DNA of 16,044 bases, from NCBI GenBank assembly GCA_021812845.1, contig JAKAML010000003.1:1-16044 (forward strand). Direction: 5' to 3'. A program made the position numbers and the translations under genes. Each line of letters begins with the position of its first letter. Within the stretch, counting starts at the first letter, position 1. This stretch comes from Pseudomonadota bacterium (GTDB lineage Bacteria > Pseudomonadota > Alphaproteobacteria > Rhizobiales > Hyphomicrobiaceae). Under the pieces are notes generated by a model, which worked only from the letters and a program-made list of their open reading frames with translations, was not told the origin of the DNA and ran no database searches. Shown piece by piece: positions 10,106-16,044 of this stretch.

Positions 10106-11089
10106 TCAGCCGCGATAGCCGGCGAACTGGCCGCGCGGTCGGAACCGGCCGAGATAGGCCGGCACGATCGCGCCGGCGGCGTGCGGCTGTCCGACGCCGA
10201 GGCCGGCCAGAGTGCGGTGCTCGGCCGCGGCTTCGGCCGAAACCACGTTGTCACGCTCGAGCATCCGGATCTGGTCGAGCGTGACCGGACGCAGCGCATT
10301 GGGCAACGGCGCGGTCACGAGCGCCTGCAGCTTGGCGATGACGAACGGCAGCCGGAGATAGGCGCGCTCGCGGCCGCTCCAGGCCTGCGTGCGATCGAGC
10401 AGCTCCTTGAACGTCGCGATCTCGGGTCCGCCGAGCTCGTAAACCTTACCCGCCGCGCCGGCGCCGTCGGCCACGTTCGCCACCGCGGTCGCCACGTCGC
10501 CGACGAACACCGGCTGGAACCGGGTGCGCCCGCCGCCGATCAGCGGCAGCAGCGGCGACATCCGCGCCATCGCCGCGAACCGGTTGAAGAACTCGTCCTC
10601 GGGGCCGAACACGATCGAGGGCCGGAGGATGACGGCTCCGGGGAACTCCGCGAGCACCGCCGCCTCGCCCTCGGCTTTGGAGCGCGCATACCGGGCCGCC
10701 GACTTCGCCGACGCGCCGATGGCCGAGATGTGGACGAAGCGCCGCGCGCCGGCCTCGCGCGCGGCCTTCGCCGCCGCCCGCGCGCCCGCGACGTGGACCG
10801 CATCGAAAGTCTGCCGGCCGCGGCCGGTCAGGATGCCGACCGCATTGACGACGACCGCGGCCCCCTCGACGGCGGCGCGCACCGACGCGGGATAGCGCAG
10901 GTTCGCCTGTACGGCGTGGATCTGGCCGACCGCGCCCATGGGTTGCAGGTGGCCCGCGAGATCGGGCCGCCGCACCGCGGCCCGTACCCGCCAGCCGCGC
11001 GCCGCCAGCGCCCGGACCACGTAGCGGCCGACGAACCCTGAACCGCCGAAAACCGTCGCCAGCTCGCCCTGCTGCTGATCCGCGCTCAT
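10106..11089 (-). CDS. complex I NDUFA9-subunit-like, NAD(P)-binding SDR protein
   Basis: An atypical short-chain dehydrogenase of the NDUFA9 type, 327 residues. In mitochondria this family is an accessory subunit of NADH dehydrogenase; alphaproteobacterial homologues are usually annotated the same way, but their role is not settled. The nucleotide-binding GGSGFVG (15-21) follows the first beta strand. VVVNAVGILTGRG (about 79-91), FVHISAIGA (118-126) and the Y-x3-K pair (YARSK, Tyr134 and Lys138) follow, then RPSIVFGPEDEFFNRF. The ATG at 11089 gives the normal family length. GGAGGA lies somewhat far upstream (about 12 bases). An in-frame extension to 11197 has no homology-like features. It is transcribed toward the glycosyltransferase, after tRNA-Leu on the opposite strand. 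Confidence 0.88.
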   Translation of the reverse strand: MSADQQQGELATVFGGSGFVGRYVVRALAARGWRVRAAVRRPDLAGHLQPMGAVGQIHAVQANLRYPASVRAAVEGAAVVVNAVGILTGRGRQTFDAVHVAGARAAAKAAREAGARRFVHISAIGASAKSAARYARSKAEGEAAVLAEFPGAVILRPSIVFGPEDEFFNRFAAMARMSPLLPLIGGGRTRFQPVFVGDVATAVANVADGAGAAGKVYELGGPEIATFKELLDRTQAWSGRERAYLRLPFVIAKLQALVTAPLPNALRPVTLDQIRMLERDNVVSAEAAAEHRTLAGLGVGQPHAAGAIVPAYLGRFRPRGQFAGYRG

Positions 11090-11229
11090 CGTGCCCGACC
11101 GTCCTCCGTCCAACTCGGTATCCCGAGGGCCGAGGAATACACGTCCCCGCCGCGGGTGTGAAGCCGACCTTGGCCGGGCCGGCGCCGCAATTGACAACTG
11201 CGCCCGCGACCACTAATCCGTGCGCTCTG

Positions 11230-11314
<85 letters not shown>

Positions 11315-11341
11315 TACACAACTGCGCGCAGCCGCCACGCC

Positions 11342-11385
11342 AACCCTGCGCGCGAGGGTTTCGGTTCGAGGAGCGTCCTCGAACC
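11342..11385 (+). terminator. two consecutive hairpins after tRNA-Leu, possible terminator or processing structure
   Basis: The first hairpin is AACCCT (11342-11347) / AGGGTT (11355-11360). The second is a perfect 10-bp stem, GGTTCGAGGA (11363-11372) / TCCTCGAACC (11376-11385), with loop GCG. No T run follows. They start 28 bp after the tRNA CCA, so they may end or protect the tRNA precursor. Confidence 0.5.
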
Positions 11386-11552
11386 TGCACCATCACATCC
11401 CGATTGCGCGACCGCTTCAGGATCACGCGACGCCGCCCGCCGACCCGCCTGGGGATCCGGCGCGGCCCCTGACCGACGTGCGGGCACGTCGCTTCGCCGA
11501 TCGCTCCGACGCGCTTGAACCGACCGACATCGACGGCGCGACGACCGCGCAC

Positions 11553-12671
11553 TCAGGAGCGCGCGATCAGCGCCGCGGCGACCGCGGCAGCGATCGCCGC
11601 GTAGGCCTTGGCGGCCGCGGCGTCGGGCGCCGTTACGACGATCGGCAGGCCGGCGTCCGAGCGCTCGCGGACCAAGGGATCGAGCGGAACCTCGCCCAGG
11701 AACGGCACCCCGAGTCTCTCAGCCTCGGACCGCGCGCCGCCGTGAGCGAAGATGTGGTGGCGCTTGCCGCAGTCGTCGCAGACGAAATAGCTCATGTTCT
11801 CGACGATGCCGAACACCGGCACGCCGACGTTGCGGAACATGGCGATGCCGCGCCGCGCGTCGATGAGCGAGAGATCCTGCGGCGTCGAGACGACGACCGC
11901 GCCCGAGAGCGGCGTCTGCTGGGCGAGTGTCAATTGCGCGTCGCCCGTGCCGGGCGGCATGTCGACGACGAGCACGTCGAGCGCGCCCCACGCGACGTCG
12001 CGCAGCATCTGCGTGATGGCGGACGAGACCATCGGTCCGCGCCAGATCATGGCGTTGTCCGCCTCGACGACGAAGCCGATCGACATCACCTTGCAGCCGT
12101 AGGCCTCGAGCGGGATCAGCGTGCGGCCGCTGGCGATCCGCGGCTGGCCTTTGAGCCCGAAGAGCTTGGGCATCGAGGGACCGTAGATGTCGGCGTCGAG
12201 CACGCCCACGGCGAGGCCGCGCGCCGCGAGCGCCAGCGCGAGATTGCAGGCGGTCGTCGATTTGCCGACCCCGCCCTTGCCCGAGGCGACGGCGACGACG
12301 GAGCGGACGCCGGCCAGCGCCGGGATCGATTTCGGCGGCTTCGGCTCGCCGGTTGGCCGCCGAGGCGGTTGGGGGGGAAGAGCCGCGGGCGGTGCCTTCG
12401 GACCGGGCACGTCGACAGACGGCGACCGTTCGGCGGTCAAGGTCACGAGCGCCTTCGACACCCCCGGGAGGGCGGCGAGGCGCTGCTCGGCCGTGCGGCG
12501 CAGGAGTTCCCACGTCTCGGTCTCGGCGACCGCCGCACCGACCGGGATGGTGACGAACACGCGACCGCCGTCGACCGCGATGTCGGCCGTGGTCACGAGC
12601 CCCGCGAGGTCGCGCCCCGCCGCGGGAGCGAGCCCCCGCAGCGCGGCCAGGATATCGCCGGGTGTCGGCAC
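11553..12671 (-). CDS. mrp: Mrp/ApbC family iron-sulfur cluster carrier ATPase
   Basis: P-loop NTPase that carries iron-sulfur clusters to target apoproteins in the cytoplasm (372 residues). An N-terminal MIP18/DUF59-like domain (about 1-85) begins TPGDILAALRGL. It is joined by a Pro-rich linker (about 86-118) to the ATPase domain with the deviant Walker A GKGGVGKS (131-138), DADIYGPSMPKL, VVDMPPGTGD (235-244) and a C-terminal CDDC (298-301), the expected cluster-binding cysteine pair. The GTG at 12671 is strongly supported by AGGAGG seven bases upstream; an in-frame extension to 12788 is not needed. It is the kind of factor that could serve Fe-S enzymes such as the formate dehydrogenase nearby, but this is inference. 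Confidence 0.95.
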   Translation of the reverse strand: MPTPGDILAALRGLAPAAGRDLAGLVTTADIAVDGGRVFVTIPVGAAVAETETWELLRRTAEQRLAALPGVSKALVTLTAERSPSVDVPGPKAPPAALPPQPPRRPTGEPKPPKSIPALAGVRSVVAVASGKGGVGKSTTACNLALALAARGLAVGVLDADIYGPSMPKLFGLKGQPRIASGRTLIPLEAYGCKVMSIGFVVEADNAMIWRGPMVSSAITQMLRDVAWGALDVLVVDMPPGTGDAQLTLAQQTPLSGAVVVSTPQDLSLIDARRGIAMFRNVGVPVFGIVENMSYFVCDDCGKRHHIFAHGGARSEAERLGVPFLGEVPLDPLVRERSDAGLPIVVTAPDAAAAKAYAAIAAAVAAALIARS

Positions 12672-12878
12672 CGTGAGCCCTCCTGTCGCGTCCCGACGCG
12701 CCCGCCCGCAAGGGACTTTCTCGCGGCCGGCGCCGGGCGTCAGCACGGCCCCGGTCCGGCACCACCGCGGCACGGCGATGCCTAGCAAATAATTCGACAG
12801 ATGTAACTTTACGAGGCCGCCGCGACACGCTTATCTAACTTCGAGTGGTCGAAGATCCACCGCAGAGGAAGCGCCGCC

Positions 12879-13001
12879 ATGAAAGCCTTTCTGCTCGCCG
12901 TCCTGGTCGTCGTCGGCATCGGCTTCGGCTCGTCCATCGTGCTCGAGACCTACCAGCGCACGGCCGAGGCGAAGTTCGTCGGATCGGGGGCCCGCCCTTG
13001 A
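12879..13001 (+). CDS. small single-pass membrane peptide of unknown function (40 residues)
   Basis: A short reading frame with ATG at 12879 and TGA at 12999-13001. GAGGAAG lies about eight bases upstream. Residues 3-22 (AFLLAVLVVVGIGFGSSIVL) form one hydrophobic helix; the rest is polar (ETYQRTAEAKF) and ends GSGARP. This layout, with a tail around YQRTAEAKF, resembles conserved small alphaproteobacterial membrane proteins as I remember them, but no named family is claimed. It is divergent from mrp. A possible promoter, TTTACG then TATCTA spaced 18 bp, ends about 30 bp upstream of the start. Function is unknown. Confidence 0.72.
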   Translation: MKAFLLAVLVVVGIGFGSSIVLETYQRTAEAKFVGSGARP

Positions 13002-13311
13002 ATGCGGCCGTGAGCTTGACCGTCGTCTGACGGCGTGACTTGCCGGGCTCGGGCGGCGGCTTCCGTCGAGCCGGCCTCGACGGCATTGCTGCATGTGGTG
13101 AGCGCCTGGGCTCGCCGGTCGCGCCCCGTCCGCTCGTCCCGCAACCTCGTCCCACACACCCTGTCCCGCGGTTTGCCGGCACGAGGCCGATCTCGTGGCG
13201 ACGGTCCGGCTTTATTGCGCGTGCCCCTCGTCGGCCGCCTCCGGGCAGGAATGGGCGCACGCGGAGGTGGCCGGGCCCGCTCCGGCGCAAGCCCTGGCGG
13301 CCCCGGCGCCA

Positions 13312-13370
13312 CGATAGGCCCGGCGCTTCGATAGGCCAGGCGCCTCGATAGGCCAGGCGCCTCGATAGGA
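13312..13370. repeat. 17-bp tandem repeat, three copies plus a partial
   Basis: Copies starting with CGATAGG lie at 13312, 13329, 13346 and (truncated) 13363. Units two and three (CGATAGGCCAGGCGCCT) are identical; the first differs at two positions. Each unit contains the palindromic GGCGCC or a variant. Confidence 0.9.
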
Positions 13371-13396
13371 AGGTCTACGAGCCCCGCCATCGAAAT

Positions 13397-13424
13397 CGGG
13401 CCGCCGGATTGCTCCGGCGGCCCG
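13397..13424 (-). terminator. terminator of the formate dehydrogenase operon
   Basis: CGGGCCGCCGGA (13397-13408) pairs perfectly over 12 bp with TCCGGCGGCCCG (13413-13424) around a 4-nt loop. On the minus strand it is followed by ATTTCG, a short U-rich tract, about 40 bp after the fdoI stop. Confidence 0.75.
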
Positions 13425-13463
13425 CTCTCTGCATTGCTCGGGATTTCGACGGCCGGCGGCGCG

Positions 13464-14456
13464 TCACTCCGCCGGCGCGGCGCCCTTGCCGGCCTTGCCG
13501 AGCTCGCGCTCGGTCCAGATCGAATGATGCTCCTTGGCCCAGTTGACGTCGACCTCTCCCGAGCCCATGGCGTCGATCGCGCCTTCCATGCCGACCGATC
13601 CGATGTAGATGTGGGCGAGGATGACGGCGAACAGCACCGCGCCGATGAGCCCGTGCCAGACGCTGGCCCACTGCATCCCGGCGATGTCGGTCCAGGCGAA
13701 CGGGAACATCAGGATGTAGCCCGTGACGGCGATGGCCCCGCCTCCGAGCACCACCGACCAGAAGATCAGCTTCTGGCCGGCATTGAAGCGATCGGCGGGC
13801 GGATGCCCGAGGCCGATCAGCCCGCCGCCCTGCAGGAACCAGCGGATGTCGCGCAGCGCCGGCAGGTTGTCCTTCACCCACAACAGGAACATGAGCAGGA
13901 TGCCGAGCGCGAACGCGAAGCTGACGTAGATGTGCACGAACTTGCCGGCCTGGCTGAGGCTCGTGAACGCCTGCGGCCCGATCAGCGGCAGCACCAGTGC
14001 GCGGCCGAAGGTGATGTTGAGCCCGGTCAGGCCGAGCAGCAGGAACGACACGGCCGTCAGCCAGTGCGTAAACCGCTCGACGAATCCGAAGCGGGTGATC
14101 GTGGTGCCGGAGCGTCCGCCGTCCATCCGCACCTTGCCGCGAACGACATAGAACAGCACGAGCAGCCCCAGCATTCCGAGGATGGCGAGCCCGCCGATGC
14201 GCGCGTTCTGGTCACGCTCGGCACGGAACTGGCGACCCTCCGGCTGGATCAGGCTCGAGGCGCCGGGATCGGGGATGCTGACGCGACCGGAGAGGCGCTG
14301 GTCGGGCTTCAGCGCGTCGAGTAGCTGCTGCTCCTTGACGGAGCTGGCCGTCGGATTGACGCTGCCTTGCGCCGTGGCGGCGCTCGGATGCGCGACGGCG
14401 CACAGCACCGCGATCACGGCGGCGGCGGCGGCACGGCGGATGGTGACGAAGGCCAT
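13464..14456 (-). CDS. fdoI: formate dehydrogenase gamma subunit (cytochrome b556)
   Basis: Membrane cytochrome b subunit (330 residues) that takes electrons from the beta subunit and passes them to quinone. The N-terminus has a signal peptide (about 1-30, SAATAQ). A periplasmic segment and a first membrane helix (about 87-105) precede the core four-helix cytochrome: helices near 131-151, 170-194, 229-253 and 266-288. Candidate heme ligands are His131, His175, His268 and His282. Core motifs include RFGFVERFTHWL, GKFVHIYVSF and WHGLIGAVL. The ATG at 14456 has GGGGAGG ten bases upstream. It is third in the alpha-beta-gamma operon, 111 bp after the beta stop, with a hairpin between, and is followed by a terminator. 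The extended N-terminus makes it longer than the E. coli FdoI/FdnI type (about 215 residues). Confidence 0.92.
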   Translation of the reverse strand: MAFVTIRRAAAAAVIAVLCAVAHPSAATAQGSVNPTASSVKEQQLLDALKPDQRLSGRVSIPDPGASSLIQPEGRQFRAERDQNARIGGLAILGMLGLLVLFYVVRGKVRMDGGRSGTTITRFGFVERFTHWLTAVSFLLLGLTGLNITFGRALVLPLIGPQAFTSLSQAGKFVHIYVSFAFALGILLMFLLWVKDNLPALRDIRWFLQGGGLIGLGHPPADRFNAGQKLIFWSVVLGGGAIAVTGYILMFPFAWTDIAGMQWASVWHGLIGAVLFAVILAHIYIGSVGMEGAIDAMGSGEVDVNWAKEHHSIWTERELGKAGKGAAPAE

Positions 14457-14471
14457 GGTGTTGTTTCCTCC

Positions 14472-14537
14472 CCGGATCTCTGGCCCGGATCTTGCCGGAT
14501 CTTGGAGGCGCGGGAAGACACGAAGCCTTCCCGCGCC
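14472..14537 (-). promoter_or_regulatory. intercistronic hairpin and AGATCCGG repeats between beta and gamma genes
   Basis: GGCGCGGGAAG (14507-14517) pairs perfectly with CTTCCCGCGCC (14527-14537), loop 9 nt. Beside it, AGATCCGG (minus strand) occurs three times, at plus 14472-14479, 14485-14492 and 14495-14502. With no U tract, the hairpin is more likely an mRNA stability element or attenuator than a full terminator. Confidence 0.5.
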
Positions 14538-14567
14538 GCGATGGGCAGCGCGACGAGGTGACCGCTG

Positions 14568-15164
14568 TCAGGTCGCGATCGTCTCCTTGTAGGCCGTCTT
14601 CCAGCCCCAGGCGCCGGAGCCGTAGCCGCGCTTGGTCACGCGCTCCTTGTAGATCTGGGCGATGATCTCGCCGTCACCGGCAAGCAGCGCCTTGGTGGAG
14701 CACATCTCCGCGCAGAGCGGCAGCTTGCCCTCCGCGAGGCGGTTGGCGCCGTAGGCGACGCGCTCCTCCTTGGTGTTGTCGGCCTCCGGACCGCCGGCGC
14801 AGTAGGTGCACTTGTCCATCTTGCCGCGGCTGCCGAAGTTGCCGGTCTTCGGATACTGCGGCGCGCCGAACGGACAGGCGTAGAAGCAGTAGCCGCAGCC
14901 GATGCAGAGCTCCTTGGAGTGGAGCACCACCGCGTCCTCGGTCGTGTAGAAGCAGTCGACCGGGCACACCGCCGCGCAGGGCGCGTCGGTGCAGTGCATA
15001 CAGGCCATCGACACCGACCGCTCGCCGGGCTTGCCGTCGTTGATCGTGACGACGCGGCGACGGTTGATGCCCCACGGCACCTCATTCTCGTTCTTGCAGG
15101 CCGTGACGCAGGCATTGCACTCGATGCAACGATCGGCGTCACAAAGGAACTTCATTCGAGCCAT
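14568..15164 (-). CDS. fdh3B: formate dehydrogenase beta subunit, four [4Fe-4S] ferredoxin type (FDH3 beta-like)
   Basis: Electron-transfer subunit (198 residues) that carries electrons from the alpha active site to the cytochrome b subunit. Cysteine groups suited to four [4Fe-4S] clusters: Cys13/16/19/23 (CIECNACVTAC), Cys55/58/63/67 (CMHCTDAPCAAVC), Cys87/90/93/97 (CIGCGYCFYAC) and Cys119/122/151/155. It closely resembles the FDH3 beta subunits of Hyphomicrobiales as I recall them (for example KETIAT at the C-terminus). It has no C-terminal membrane helix, unlike E. coli FdnH. The ATG at 15164 has GGGAGG seven bases upstream; an in-frame GTG at 15182 overlapping the alpha stop is less likely. 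It starts 14 bp after the alpha stop. Confidence 0.94.
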   Translation of the reverse strand: MARMKFLCDADRCIECNACVTACKNENEVPWGINRRRVVTINDGKPGERSVSMACMHCTDAPCAAVCPVDCFYTTEDAVVLHSKELCIGCGYCFYACPFGAPQYPKTGNFGSRGKMDKCTYCAGGPEADNTKEERVAYGANRLAEGKLPLCAEMCSTKALLAGDGEIIAQIYKERVTKRGYGSGAWGWKTAYKETIAT

Positions 15165-15178
15165 GAGCTGTCCTCCCG

Positions 15179-16044
15179 TCACGCCGCTTTGATCTGGCAG
15201 AGCGTGACCTTGCCTTCGTGCATTGCCGTCACCGGGTCGAAACCGTAGGTCGTCACGGTGTTCACCGATTCACCGAGCACCACCGGATCGGTGCCGGCGG
15301 GGTAGTTCTTGCGCTGGTCCTCGCCCTGGTACCAGCCGCCGAAGTGGAACGGCATCCAGGCGACACCCTTGCCGACCCGCTCCGTGACCAGCGCCTTGAC
15401 GCGGGCCTTGGACGACGACTCCGGACCGAACACCCAGACCCACTGGCCGTCGGAGATGCCGCGCGAGCTGGCATCGGCGGGATTGATCTCGACGAACATG
15501 TCCTGCTGCAGCTCGGCGAGCCACTTGTTGGACCGCGTCTCCTCGCCGCCGCCCTCGTACTCGACCAGCCGGCCCGAGGACAGGATGATCGGGAACTCCT
15601 TGGCGATGCCCTTGTCGACCGCCGCCTTCTGCACGGTGAAGCCGATGTTGGGCACGCGGAAGCTCTTGAAGTCGGGCCGCGTCGGATACTTGGCGACAAG
15701 ATCGACGCGCGGCGTGTAGATCGGCTCGCGGTGCGTCGGCACCGGATCCGGCAGGTTCCACGCCACCGCCCGCGCCTTGGAGTTGCCGTAGGGCGCGCAG
15801 CCGTGCGCGATGGCGATCCGCTGGATGCCGCCCGACAGGTCCGTCGCCCACGACACCTTGCCCGGCTCGTTGCCGCCGATCCGCGTGATCGTCGCCAGCT
15901 CGTCCGAGGACAGATCCTTGTCCCAGCCGAGCTTCTGCAGCACGGCATAGGTGAACTCGGGATAGCCGTCCTTCAGCTCGCTGTCCTTGGAGAACGAGCC
16001 CTCGGCCAGCATGTTCTGCTTGGTCTCGATCTCGACCTCCTTGC
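15179..16044 (-). CDS. fdhA: formate dehydrogenase alpha subunit, C-terminal part (runs off the window)
   Basis: The last 287 residues of the molybdopterin-containing catalytic subunit, which oxidises formate to CO2. The open frame continues to the window edge (KEVEIETKQN precedes the first internal Met), so the gene starts beyond 16044. The visible part is the C-terminal molybdopterin-dinucleotide binding domain: FPIILSSGRLVEYEGGGEE, DMFVEINPADASSRGI, DGQWVWVFGP, VAWMPFHFGGW and SVNTVTTYGFDPVTAMHEGKV. The formate-binding Cys/Sec, His and N-terminal Fe-S motifs lie outside. It is first in the minus-strand alpha-beta-gamma operon, so the assembled enzyme is likely a membrane-attached periplasmic formate dehydrogenase, assuming an N-terminal Tat signal that cannot be seen here. 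Confidence 0.93.
   Translation of the reverse strand, partial: KEVEIETKQNMLAEGSFSKDSELKDGYPEFTYAVLQKLGWDKDLSSDELATITRIGGNEPGKVSWATDLSGGIQRIAIAHGCAPYGNSKARAVAWNLPDPVPTHREPIYTPRVDLVAKYPTRPDFKSFRVPNIGFTVQKAAVDKGIAKEFPIILSSGRLVEYEGGGEETRSNKWLAELQQDMFVEINPADASSRGISDGQWVWVFGPESSSKARVKALVTERVGKGVAWMPFHFGGWYQGEDQRKNYPAGTDPVVLGESVNTVTTYGFDPVTAMHEGKVTLCQIKAA

Larger units (their letters stand above)
13002..13463. other. intergenic region with a 17-bp tandem repeat and a terminator
   Basis: This 462 bp gap separates the small membrane peptide gene (plus) from fdoI (minus), whose 3' ends face each other. The left 300 bp are GC-rich with only shadow-like open frames and no ribosome binding site or recognisable domain. 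The right part contains the 17-bp repeat and the FDH terminator, listed separately. Confidence 0.6.

Noticed and set aside
13035..13351. Open frames in the gap before fdoI
   Set aside because: No ribosome binding site, no family resemblance, Arg/Pro-rich composition typical of non-coding GC-rich DNA.

Overview
The window looks like chromosomal DNA from a high-GC alphaproteobacterium, most likely Hyphomicrobiales (Rhizobiales). The support is family content and gene order: aroA-cmk-rpsA divergent from an FYDLN_acid gene, an hsp20 gene followed by a DUF1150 gene, a NDUFA9-type SDR, an FDH3-like formate dehydrogenase, and a 29-residue PqqA resembling the methylobacterial type. I see no phage, IS element, plasmid gene or CRISPR array. 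Species cannot be assigned from the sequence alone.

Layout: 1-2742 (minus) is aroA, cmk and the 5' part of rpsA. aroA and cmk overlap by four bases, and a 300 bp leader with imperfect tandem repeats precedes rpsA. At 2841-3218 (plus) is an FYDLN_acid protein, followed by a 33-bp minisatellite, a tRNA-Ala(GGC) and the ABC-F ATPase gene uup. At 5600-6771 (minus) are a stand-alone pqqA with its own terminator and an unrecognised secreted six-cysteine protein. At 6900-8120 (plus) is a heat-shock unit: an RpoH-type promoter, a ROSE-like RNA thermometer, hsp20, a DUF1150 gene and a strong terminator.

At 8283-9872 a TylF-like methyltransferase and a DxD glycosyltransferase converge, suggesting a small surface-glycan module. 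At 10106-12671 (minus) are a NDUFA9-like SDR and the Fe-S carrier ATPase mrp/apbC, separated by a tRNA-Leu(CAG). At 12879-13001 is a 40-residue membrane peptide gene. From 13464 to the end (minus) is a formate dehydrogenase operon, alpha (partial) - beta - gamma, closed by a terminator hairpin.

Most genes are housekeeping. The most informative regulatory signal is upstream of hsp20: CTTGAA-N14-CCCCATAT followed by a UCGCU/AGGA hairpin that covers the ribosome binding site, i.e. likely transcriptional plus translational heat control. The most interesting gene is the isolated pqqA: the sequence contains the PQQ precursor peptide but none of the PQQ maturation genes. Several GC-rich tandem arrays (33, 17, 16-17 and 11 bp) sit only in intergenic DNA and may be useful strain markers. 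I did not find a clearly new multigene system.
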